Shown here piece after piece: positions 26,547 through 33,292 of a stretch of DNA of 64,000 nt; within the stretch, counting starts at the first letter, position 1, and the number at the start of each line of letters is the position of its first letter. The stretch lies in NCBI GenBank assembly GCA_000421065.1, contig ATWD01000001.1, forward strand, positions 1,790,001-1,854,000, given 5' to 3'. This stretch comes from Acidobacteriaceae bacterium TAA 166. Its GTDB lineage: Bacteria > Acidobacteriota > Terriglobia > Terriglobales > Acidobacteriaceae. The notes beneath the pieces were generated by a model, which worked only from the letters and a program-made list of their open reading frames with translations, searched no databases and was not told where the DNA came from. Position numbers and translations under genes: made by a program.

Positions 26547-27139
26547 TCCCTCAACGCCAATCCCTGCGACGGGTGATCGCAATCGTCGCTCTTCTGAATC
26601 TTGCGTACTTCGGTATTGAGTTCGCGGTGGCGCTTCGCATCGGCTCCGTATCGCTTCTCGCAGACAGTGCGGACTTTTTTGAGGACGCCGCCATCAACTT
26701 TCTCATCTTCTCTGCACTTGACTGGAGCGCAAGTCGCCGCGCGAACGTTGGGAGGTTGCTTTCGGCCGTCCTACTCGCACCCGCGCTCGCCTTTCTCTGG
26801 ACATTATTGGCAAAGTTCCATGCTCCGACCCCTCCGGCAGCAATACCGCTAAGCGTGACAGGTCTGGGCGCCTTGCTGATCAATCTTTTCAGCGCGTTAT
26901 TGCTGGTGCGGTACCGCGGCTACGCTGGGAGCCTTACCAAAGCGGCGTTTCTTTCCGCGCGCAACGATGCAATCGCCAATATTGCCATCATTGCGGCTGG
27001 TCTCTTCACCCTACGTCTCCGTTCGGTGTGGCCTGACGTGATAGTCGGGTGTGGTATCGCATTGATGAATCTGAACGCGGCGCGCGAAGTCTGGGCGGCC
27101 GCCCGTGATGAACACCTCCTTGCCAAGGCACGGGCGTAA
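26543..27139 (+). CDS. Divergent CDF-like cation transporter
   Basis: The ATG overlaps the ChrB-like stop (ATGA). 198 residues, six hydrophobic segments. The CDF fold is indicated by YFGIEFAVALRIGSVSLLADSADFFEDAAINF (helices 1-2) and AAFLSARNDAIANIAIIAAG (helix 5). In typical CDF proteins helix 5 has HxxxD; here the His position is Ser (SARND), and helix 2 has an extra acidic residue. The cytoplasmic C-terminal domain and the His-rich loop are missing. It may carry a different ion or have lost zinc transport. Annotated family: CDF/ZitB-like. Confidence 0.75.
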   Translation: MIPQRQSLRRVIAIVALLNLAYFGIEFAVALRIGSVSLLADSADFFEDAAINFLIFSALDWSASRRANVGRLLSAVLLAPALAFLWTLLAKFHAPTPPAAIPLSVTGLGALLINLFSALLLVRYRGYAGSLTKAAFLSARNDAIANIAIIAAGLFTLRLRSVWPDVIVGCGIALMNLNAAREVWAAARDEHLLAKARA

Positions 27140-27177
27140 CCGGACACAAGAGCTGAAGGCTCAAAAGGGTAGCTTCG

Positions 27178-28149
27178 ATGGACCATGCTCTCACGCTCGG
27201 CATGTTGATGGCGGGCCTCTTCTTTGGTTGGACCATCGGCTCGCACTACACGGGCGCAACTATGGGCATGGCTTATGGCTCTGGGCTCATTAAGAGTCGC
27301 ACCCGCGCTACTGTGTTAGTCGCCGTTTTCGTGTTGATCGGGGCGACTTTTGACAGCTCGCATGTGGTCTCGACTGTAGGCACCGGCATCGTCCGCAACG
27401 AGGATCTGACTCCGCTCGGCGCTATGGTGATGATGTTGACCGCAGCATTGGTCACTGCTGCCAATACCTGGATGAAGTGGCCAGTCTCCACATCCCAGCT
27501 GGCTTGTTTCTCTGTCGTGGGAGCGGCATTGGCCATGCACGCCCCGATATTCTGGCGCACGACTATCTTGTTGCTCTTCGTCACCTGGATCGGCACTCCG
27601 CTGATCAGCGGCCTGCTCGGATTTGCGTTTACGCGTATCGTGGACAGGGTCAGTGGCCGATACGGCCATCGTGCAGAACGGGGCCTCCGCTGGCTGCTCC
27701 TCGTCGCATCCTGCTATGCCGCATATACCCTTGGGGCAAACAACACAGGCAATGCCGTCGGTGTTTTCTACGGTTTGCACAAGATGAGCCAAATACAAGC
27801 AGGCTTCATCGGCGGCATCGCTATGGCGATCGGAGCCCTGACCTGGGGACGACCGATTCTCGACAAAGTGGGGAAGGGCCTGGTCGATTTGGATATAAAC
27901 ATGGGAGTCAGCGCGAAACTCGCGCAAAGCATCGCGGCCCACACAGCCGCATGGATTGGGTATCCGACCTCTATGAATCAAGCTTTGCTCGGCGGGATTG
28001 CGGGAGCTACTGGTGCAAGAGGTCGGGAGCCGATAAGTTGGAAGGCTGTCCGAGAGATCGTTTTCTCGTGGTTCTTCACGCCGGTACTCGCCGGTGCGGT
28101 GTCCTTCCTGCTTTATACACTCTTGTCTCGGCTACTCCGAGTGCACTGA
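27178..28149 (+). CDS. PiT-family inorganic phosphate transporter
   Basis: 323 residues, ATG 27178 with AAAGGG upstream. The PiT inverted repeats are visible: IGATFDSSHVVSTVGTGIV in the first half and TLGANNTGNAVGVFYGL in the second, plus WMKWPVSTSQLACFSVVGAAL and YPTSMNQALLGGIAGA. The canonical GANDxAN motif is changed to GATFDSSHVVS and GANNTGNAVG, so the transported oxyanion could differ from phosphate. It is the last gene of the ChrB-like operon and is followed by riboswitch 3 and pyrophosphatase. A link to phosphate supply during fluoride stress is plausible but inferred. Confidence 0.85.
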   Translation: MDHALTLGMLMAGLFFGWTIGSHYTGATMGMAYGSGLIKSRTRATVLVAVFVLIGATFDSSHVVSTVGTGIVRNEDLTPLGAMVMMLTAALVTAANTWMKWPVSTSQLACFSVVGAALAMHAPIFWRTTILLLFVTWIGTPLISGLLGFAFTRIVDRVSGRYGHRAERGLRWLLLVASCYAAYTLGANNTGNAVGVFYGLHKMSQIQAGFIGGIAMAIGALTWGRPILDKVGKGLVDLDINMGVSAKLAQSIAAHTAAWIGYPTSMNQALLGGIAGATGARGREPISWKAVREIVFSWFFTPVLAGAVSFLLYTLLSRLLRVH

Positions 28150-28394
28150 AATGCTCGCGTTGGTCCTCCGAAGTTGTGGGGCGCAGGACGAGGCTTCGTG
28201 AGAAGACCAAGGTGAATCCCTTCGTCAGTCAGACGGACTGCCGATGGAATTCGACTGAAGTTCACTGTCGCTCCCGAGGTAGACTTTGTAATTTTGTTGT
28301 TTGGCAAGAAACTCTCTCAAGTCGCGTACTAAAAGTACCAAGGTTTATTAGCAAGCGGGTTGCAGCCTTCACTCAAATATGGTCTGCTTGTATC

Positions 28395-28471
28395 GGCGAT
28401 GGAATCCGCCCCGGCTCGCCGGAATGCCTCCGAAATGGAAGGCTAATGACTCCTACCATGTGTGTAGGAGT
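28395..28471 (+). promoter_or_regulatory. Fluoride riboswitch 3 upstream of pyrophosphatase
   Basis: GGCGATGG...CCGCC forms P1. A small inserted hairpin (CCGG-CTCG-CCGG) follows, then AATGCC, a P2 hairpin and GGCTAATGACTCCTACC. The 3' strand ACTCCTAC (28449-28456) pairs perfectly with GTAGGAGT (28464-28471), the alternative hairpin. Only a weak pyrimidine run (CCCTTTC) follows, so transcriptional or RNA-folding control is possible. The pyrophosphatase ATG is 41 bases downstream. The inserted hairpin is a variation relative to riboswitches 1 and 4. The 28150-28394 region upstream holds no gene. Confidence 0.88.
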
Positions 28472-28511
28472 GTCCCTTTCTGCTCCTGCCCACCTCAGCA
28501 GAAGGGATACT

Positions 28512-29054
28512 ATGACGGACTATCTTCGTTTGGAAATTGGTGACAATGCTCCTGACATCGTCACCACAGTAATCGAAATCCCCCGAGACAGCACGAATAA
28601 ATACGAATATGACAAGAAGAGGCATGTCTTCAAGTTAGATAGAACCCTCTATTCGCCGGTCCATTATCCAGCCGACTATGGATTCATTCCGCAGACGCTC
28701 GCGGAAGACGGCGATCCACTAGACATCCTTGTTCTCGGAGAGCACCCTACCTTCCCAGGTTGTGTCTACGATGCACAACCGATCGGTCTCTTTCGCATGA
28801 TCGATCAGGGTGTGCCTGACGAGAAGATCCTGGCGATCGCTACTGGAAATCCCCGCTTCACTGGGACCAAAGAATACTCCGAGGTGCAGCCACATATCCT
28901 CAAGGAAATGGAGCATTTTTTCTCCATTTACAAGGTCCTCGAAGGGAAGGAAACCAGCGTACAAGGCTGGAGCAGCGCCGCCATCGCAAGAGAGATGATC
29001 CTCACCTGCCACCGTCGTTTCATGGACGCTCATAAGGGAGAGGACAAGCCATGA
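28512..29054 (+). CDS. ppa: Family I inorganic pyrophosphatase
   Basis: 180 residues from ATG 28512, AGAAGGGA upstream. The frame is open far upstream into the phosphate transporter, but without ribosome site; the product only looks like PPase from here. Motifs: VIEIPRDSTNKYEYDK, PVHYPADYGFIPQT, and the metal-binding signature EDGDPLDILVLG. It hydrolyses PPi to phosphate in the cytoplasm. Fluoride is a classic inhibitor of family I PPase, through Mg-F at the active site, and PPase is a known gene class behind fluoride riboswitches. Overproduction would compensate. The gene overlaps the next one by four bases. Confidence 0.96.
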   Translation: MTDYLRLEIGDNAPDIVTTVIEIPRDSTNKYEYDKKRHVFKLDRTLYSPVHYPADYGFIPQTLAEDGDPLDILVLGEHPTFPGCVYDAQPIGLFRMIDQGVPDEKILAIATGNPRFTGTKEYSEVQPHILKEMEHFFSIYKVLEGKETSVQGWSSAAIAREMILTCHRRFMDAHKGEDKP

Positions 29055-29329
29055 ATCCGCAGGCGTCGAATAACGGAACGTCCACGAAGACAGCGAGAGA
29101 AATAGACCCTCAGGCACCGAAGACCAAGACTGACGAAAAGATGGCGCGTCACTTTGACGGCATCATCTTTGGGGTCTTGATCGCACTCGCTTTAGGTGTG
29201 CTCATCGCGATTTGGATTCTCCATCATCGCGGACAGAAAGGGGTGCCTCACGCCCATCCCAGGAACTCCGCACAACAGGCGGCCGCACCGATACATCAAC
29301 GACTCCCCGAAGAGTGTGCCTGCACGTGA
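29051..29329 (+). CDS. Small single-pass membrane protein
   Basis: 92 residues; ATG overlaps the pyrophosphatase stop (ATGA), so translation is coupled. A polar N-terminal part (about 35 residues, Thr/Lys/Asp-rich) leads to one membrane helix, IIFGVLIALALGVLIAIWIL, followed by a His/Arg-rich cytoplasmic or periplasmic tail ending in CACT. I do not recognise the family. It may anchor or assist pyrophosphatase, since it is co-translated with it, but this is inference. Confidence 0.7.
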   Translation: MNPQASNNGTSTKTAREIDPQAPKTKTDEKMARHFDGIIFGVLIALALGVLIAIWILHHRGQKGVPHAHPRNSAQQAAAPIHQRLPEECACT

Positions 29330-29353
29330 ACTTCGTTTTCAAAGGAGCAATAC

Positions 29354-30064
29354 ATGAGAGTGGCAATTATTTCCGACATACACGCTAACTTTCCGGCACT
29401 GCGCGCTTTCTCAGAGAATTGGGATGAGCTATGGGTCATAGGTGACCTCGTGAACTACGGACCGAATCCAAACGAAGTGATCGAATGGGTTCAGACGCAT
29501 GCCCATTGCGTAGTCCGCGGCAATCATGATCACGCGATCGGATTCTCTGTCGACCCGCGATGTTCTGCTCCTTATCGTGCGATGGCCGCCGAGACAGGAG
29601 CCTTCACAGCGAAAGTGCTGTCAGAACAATCGAAGCGTTATCTCGAGAAGCTACCGCTCACAGTCGAGCGCCGTTTGCGCGAGCACACCTTTTATCTTGT
29701 TCACGCCACTCCATCAGATCCGCTCTTTGGATATCTCGACAAGGATGCGCCACTTTGGGACGCTGAAGTCAAAGCCACCGGTGCCAAACTCGTAGTCACA
29801 GGGCACACGCATGTTCCTTTCATTCGAGCCGTCGACAACCAGATATTGATTAATCCCGGGAGCATTGGCCAGCCAAAGACAGGAACGCCGGAGGCATGCT
29901 ACGCAATCTGGGAGGATGGCCATCTGGAGCTCCGGAGGTATCCATATCCTGTGGCCGATACGGAATCGGAGATCCGGGCCATGCCAATTTCTGATCCGGT
30001 AAAGGCAGATCTTATTCAGTCGCTCATGACTGGCGGCGTCAGCGCACAACAAGTCAACGGATGA
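29354..30064 (+). CDS. Calcineurin-like metallophosphoesterase (YfcE type)
   Basis: 236 residues, ATG with AAAGGAGC upstream. The metal-binding motifs are complete: AIISDIHANFPAL (D-x-H), VIGDLVNYGPNPNE (G-D), VVRGNHDHA (G-N-H-D), VHATPSD and VVTGHTHVPF (GH-x-H). This matches small MJ0936/YfcE-type phosphodiesterases. The substrate in the cell is unknown; a phosphate-ester or nucleotide is likely. It is the third gene behind riboswitch 3, so it probably participates in fluoride-stressed phosphate metabolism. Confidence 0.88.
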   Translation: MRVAIISDIHANFPALRAFSENWDELWVIGDLVNYGPNPNEVIEWVQTHAHCVVRGNHDHAIGFSVDPRCSAPYRAMAAETGAFTAKVLSEQSKRYLEKLPLTVERRLREHTFYLVHATPSDPLFGYLDKDAPLWDAEVKATGAKLVVTGHTHVPFIRAVDNQILINPGSIGQPKTGTPEACYAIWEDGHLELRRYPYPVADTESEIRAMPISDPVKADLIQSLMTGGVSAQQVNG

Positions 30065-30095
30065 GGTTCGTGGCATAAAGCGGACGGGTGACGTC

Positions 30096-30503
30096 ATGAT
30101 TGTGTTTTGTACCGAGTGCTGGCACGAGACCGATTCGTCGCATCAGATCTGCCCTCGATGTGGCGCAAACCTGGCTGTTAACCCACACACATACGAGGAG
30201 AAGCTGATTTCGGCGCTGGATCATCCCCTTCCAGCGGCGCGCGTGCGCGCTTGCTGGCTTATCGGCCTTAACAAGGTACCAGCCGCAGCCCCGAGACTAA
30301 TGTTTCTGGTGGAGGCTGATCCGGATCTTTTCGTGCGTCGTGCCGCCGTACAGGCATTAGGAAAAATTCATGCGCAGGCGGCGGTGCCGCTGCTCCAGTC
30401 ACTGATCGGACAGGAAGACCATCAGATGGAAGTTGAGGCCCGCAAGAGTCTCCACCTCATCCAGGTTATCCCGCCCGGGTCGGAGCAATCATCCGAGGGT
30501 TAG
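30096..30503 (+). CDS. Zinc-ribbon plus HEAT-repeat protein
   Basis: 135 residues. The N-terminus has a zinc-ribbon pair (FCTECWHE and CPRCGANL). It is followed by at least two HEAT-like helical repeats (LPAARVRACWLIGLNKVPAAAPRLMFLVE, LFVRRAAVQALGKIHAQAAVPLLQSLIG). Such HEAT proteins mediate protein-protein contacts; the zinc ribbon may bind nucleic acid or only stabilise the fold. It is the last gene of the riboswitch-3 operon. I know no characterised homologue; the partner could be one of the enzymes encoded upstream. Confidence 0.75.
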   Translation: MIVFCTECWHETDSSHQICPRCGANLAVNPHTYEEKLISALDHPLPAARVRACWLIGLNKVPAAAPRLMFLVEADPDLFVRRAAVQALGKIHAQAAVPLLQSLIGQEDHQMEVEARKSLHLIQVIPPGSEQSSEG

Positions 30504-30550
30504 CGTTCTGTTTTTTCTCCAAGTACTGGTCTTGTCAGCCGTAGAATCTA

Positions 30551-30838
30551 TCAAACGCTCGCGCCCTGTTGCGGTGAAGGAGAACCTCCTTTCCAGATCG
30601 TGATTGACTGCACCAATCTCAATTGAAGCTTGCCGTATTCGCGAAGCACAATATGGCCGGAACCATGATCTGCATAACGGTCAAACATGTGGGTGCCGTC
30701 TCGCAGAATAATCCGCAATGGAGTGCCGCGCTTGAAATGAGTGTGTGGCGTCTTCAAGGTGGTCTTGATCCCCCTATTGACCGCGATCGTTTCCTGTTGA
30801 TTTACAGAGCGAAATCTCTGATCCGTATCGAAAAGCAT
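30551..30838 (-). CDS. Small hypothetical protein with SH3/KOW-like stretch
   Basis: 95 residues. No ribosome site before ATG 30838; an in-frame TTG at about residue 27 of the frame is an alternative. The segment GTPLRIILRDGTHMFDRYAD and GHIVLREYGKLQLRLVQSI reads like a small beta-barrel similar to Sm/KOW folds, so a real protein is plausible. It lies 66 bases after the VIT-like gene on the same strand and may be the last gene behind riboswitch 4. No function is proposed. Confidence 0.45.
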   Translation of the reverse strand: MLFDTDQRFRSVNQQETIAVNRGIKTTLKTPHTHFKRGTPLRIILRDGTHMFDRYADHGSGHIVLREYGKLQLRLVQSITIWKGGSPSPQQGASV

Positions 30839-30904
30839 AGGGAGGAGATGCTCTCTACATCCAAACGCGCTTTGCGAATCCGTTCAGTCTTCGGAAATAG
30901 ACCT

Positions 30905-31450
30905 CTAAGCAATGTGAAGCCATACTCCAATAATTGACAAGGCGATTCCCGACGCCACGAGTGCGAAAATCCAGATCACTGTCCTACCTCTGACAATGTG
31001 CGCCAGCGTCACACCCAATAAACCTAGTGCCACGATTGAGGGTGCAACTGCGAGAAGAGCAGGCCCAGGGATAAAGGAACCCAGACAAAGTGGAAACAGG
31101 GCTCCGAGAAAGTTTGCTCCACTGGACAGAAGGGCGGAAGCAAAGGCGTCTAAGCGAACCTGCTTACCGAGCTGCGAAGTGACAAACTGACCATGACTGG
31201 CGAGGCTGAGCTGACGCTCCGCGTGGATCAACTCTCCGCGTAGCCGCGCATATTCAGCTGTGAAAAAAACAAAGACACCGCAAACAGCCGATCCAAGTGC
31301 AATGCGAAAGGAGAGTTCAATGGTCGGCTTCGATCCGGCCACAAGATGCCCGGACGCTAATGTAAGGGCCGTGAGAATTCCATCGGTGAGTCCTATCACG
31401 ATCGCGAACATCTGCTTTCTGTTGAACACGGAGTCTAATACGCTCTTCAT
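30905..31450 (-). CDS. VIT1/CCC1-like transporter
   Basis: 181 residues; ATG 31450 overlaps the DUF211 stop (ATGA). Five hydrophobic segments. The first helix, FAIVIGLTDGILTALTLASGHL, matches the start of VIT1/CCC1 proteins, which move Fe2+ or Mn2+ out of the cytoplasm. The loop EYARLRGELIHAERQLSLA also resembles the family. The usual metal-binding domain is shortened. Behind fluoride riboswitch 4, it may export a metal, or a metal-fluoride species, when fluoride is present; this is inference. Confidence 0.75.
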   Translation of the reverse strand: MKSVLDSVFNRKQMFAIVIGLTDGILTALTLASGHLVAGSKPTIELSFRIALGSAVCGVFVFFTAEYARLRGELIHAERQLSLASHGQFVTSQLGKQVRLDAFASALLSSGANFLGALFPLCLGSFIPGPALLAVAPSIVALGLLGVTLAHIVRGRTVIWIFALVASGIALSIIGVWLHIA

Positions 31451-31740
31451 CGTGAGCGCCCGACCTTTTCAATAAGAAGACTCCCGGCTGCAAGTTCATC
31501 GATACTATGAACAACGGCTCCAGCACTCTCAATGGCGCGAACGATCGAGTCGTAGTCGAGCATCTCTCCTTGGATGGTAATCTCCATTCCTACCGTCTCG
31601 ACATCGATCTCAGTTACTGTGATGTTGAGCGCATCAACGCCAGACACCTCGCTGATCAGCGCGGCGATCTCGGGGAGCTGAGGACGGGCGATTGCTTTAT
31701 CCACGTCAAGGACGAGGCGGCGAATATTCAAAGCGGACAT
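31447..31740 (-). CDS. DUF211 protein
   Basis: ATG 31740 with GGAGG about eight bases upstream; 97 residues. The frame extends upstream through the riboswitch terminator, which is not expected to be translated. NIRRLVLDVDKAIARPQLPE, VDALNITVTEIDVETVGMEITI and VHSIDELAAG are the DUF211 consensus blocks, a small ferredoxin-like fold best known from archaea. In archaea it often neighbours membrane transporters; here it is translationally coupled to a VIT-like protein. It may be a metal-sensing or chaperone subunit for the transporter. Function of the family is not established. Confidence 0.85.
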   Translation of the reverse strand: MSALNIRRLVLDVDKAIARPQLPEIAALISEVSGVDALNITVTEIDVETVGMEITIQGEMLDYDSIVRAIESAGAVVHSIDELAAGSLLIEKVGRSR

Positions 31741-31892
31741 CTCGTAGGCCTCCAAAGATCCAGTGAGAGATCGTATTCCGACCGCCCGCGCCAGCTGAAC
31801 TGCATTCACTTCGACGTCTATGTTCCTGGCCCGTTTATTCTTTCGTACATGGTTGGCGGTTATGCTACTCAAACACAATAGGGACTCAAACG

Positions 31893-31919
31893 AAAAAATC
31901 CCTGTCGATAGACAGGGAT
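31893..31919 (-). terminator. Regulatory intrinsic terminator of riboswitch 4
   Basis: Nine-base perfect stem (31898-31906 with 31911-31919), GATA/TATC loop, T6 at 31893-31898 on the transcribed sense. The left arm overlaps the 3' end of the fluoride aptamer, so the two structures are mutually exclusive. Confidence 0.92.
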
Positions 31920-31965
31920 CATTAGCCTTCCGCTTCGGAAGGCGGTTATGGTGGATTCCATCACC
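31893..31965 (-). promoter_or_regulatory. Fluoride riboswitch 4 with intrinsic terminator
   Basis: Read on the minus strand from 31965: GGTGATGG...CCACC (P1), ATAACCGCC, a P2 hairpin (GCCTTCCG/CGGAAGGC) and GGCTAATGATCCCTG. P1 is GGTG/CACC here but GGCG/CGCC in riboswitch 1, a compensatory change supporting the RNA fold. The expression platform is a perfect nine-base stem, ATCCCTGTC/GACAGGGAT with a four-base loop, followed by six U residues: a textbook terminator. Ligand binding would prevent it and let polymerase read into the DUF211 and VIT-like genes. Confidence 0.95.
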
Positions 31966-32047
31966 TACAGTATGAGATGCGATTTGTGAATGCCGAGTTC
32001 GCCTGTTTGATCCAAGCGGAACGAGCCCGACAGGATAGAGCCTGTCT

Positions 32048-33292
32048 TTACGGCCTCAGCAATCGCAGATCTATAGCTTCTCCCATGGCTTCGTATCCTG
32101 CGTCACTGGGGTGTAGATGGTCCCCGTGATCGAATTTTGGCAGATACTGCTGCGGATTGTTCGGATCGCGAGTTACCTGGTCGAAATCGGCCACGCCATC
32201 GAATGTTCCACTGGTGCGAATCCAGTTGTTGAGAGCGACGCGGACCGCTTCACCTTCCTCTGAGTAATAGCCTGCGCCCTTATATGGAGTCAGCGTGGCC
32301 CCTATGACCTTGATGTTGTACGTGTGCGCTCGATCGACCAGCTGTTTCAGCCCCGTTTCCAAATCGATAACAGAGATATCGTCTGCCGGAGCCCGCGGAT
32401 GGGAGAGCCGACCAATGTCGTTGATGCCCTCGAGCACAATCAGATATCGGACACCGCTCTGCGCTGTTACATCGCGGTCAAAACGAGCCAACGCATTCTG
32501 AGCCCATCCGTCATTCAATATACGGTTTCCATCGATTCCTTCATCCAGAACGCCGAGTTGGCCTGAACCTGTATGCTGGCTGAGCCTTTGAGCCAGATAA
32601 TCAGGCCAACGATGGTTCGCGTCTACGGTTGAGTACGCGCCATCTGTAATGGAGTCTCCAAAAGCCACCACCGCCCCGGCGTCATCGCCGGCTGCCACAT
32701 CGATTCCGTCCAGAAAGTACCATGACGTTTGCTTGTGTGCAGCTGGGAGGGTCGGCGATGCCGCTTCATCTCCCTCAACCATATAACTCGTTTGCCTCGC
32801 GTCCGAATGGTAGGTGTAATTGGGCAAATCCTGCCCCGGCAGATAGAAGCTTATGGCCACACCGGAAAGCTGCGGAAGCTTTATGTTCACTGGGTCGCTG
32901 TACATCTCTGCGCCTGCCGGAATCTTTACGGCAGTCTGACCGTTGAACGTAAGCTGACGATCTGTAGCCGGCTGCGTATTTCCGTTGCCGGAGCTCAACG
33001 CAATGTGCGCGTTGCTAATCTGCAGCGGTATGATTCCATAGCGATTTGTAAAGCGAACGCGCGCCTGCTCACCGGCGATCGATGTATGCACGATCTCTCG
33101 TAGAGTCACCTTACCGAAGGGCAAGAGTCCGCTGTCATTCATCGGGATCATCGGCGCGCTGGCCCAGGTTCCCACCCAATGAGCTTTCGCAGCGATTTGA
33201 GCTCCTCCGTTCAGCCATGCGTGGGATATAGCGATCGTCAAAAGCCCGCAAAGCGAAGCTCTGTTTGTGCACTTATTCCTGAACCAGTTCAT
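32048..33292 (-). CDS. Exported SGNH/GDSL hydrolase
   Basis: 414 residues; ATG 33292 overlaps the preceding MutS-like stop (ATGA) and has AGGAGAG five bases upstream. After a signal peptide come VGTWASAPM (family start), block I AFGDSITDGAYS with the nucleophile Ser, block III VLEGINDIG with Asn, and block V DHLHPSDAGYEAMG with Asp-x-x-His. This is the SGNH-type esterase family with an N-terminal beta-domain, often acting on plant polysaccharide esters. Being the third gene of a fluoride-riboswitch operon with MutS-like ATPases is unexpected and suggests a detoxifying or envelope role. The substrate is unknown. Confidence 0.88.
   Translation of the reverse strand: MNWFRNKCTNRASLCGLLTIAISHAWLNGGAQIAAKAHWVGTWASAPMIPMNDSGLLPFGKVTLREIVHTSIAGEQARVRFTNRYGIIPLQISNAHIALSSGNGNTQPATDRQLTFNGQTAVKIPAGAEMYSDPVNIKLPQLSGVAISFYLPGQDLPNYTYHSDARQTSYMVEGDEAASPTLPAAHKQTSWYFLDGIDVAAGDDAGAVVAFGDSITDGAYSTVDANHRWPDYLAQRLSQHTGSGQLGVLDEGIDGNRILNDGWAQNALARFDRDVTAQSGVRYLIVLEGINDIGRLSHPRAPADDISVIDLETGLKQLVDRAHTYNIKVIGATLTPYKGAGYYSEEGEAVRVALNNWIRTSGTFDGVADFDQVTRDPNNPQQYLPKFDHGDHLHPSDAGYEAMGEAIDLRLLRP

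Noticed and set aside
27477..28511. In-frame open extension upstream of pyrophosphatase
   Set aside because: It overlaps the PiT gene in another frame, has no homology to PPase and lacks a ribosome site; the proper start at 28512 has one, and the riboswitch lies within the extension.
31741..31878. Upstream extension of DUF211
   Set aside because: Would be translated next to the riboswitch terminator; residues do not match DUF211, and GGAGG lies before the ATG at 31740.
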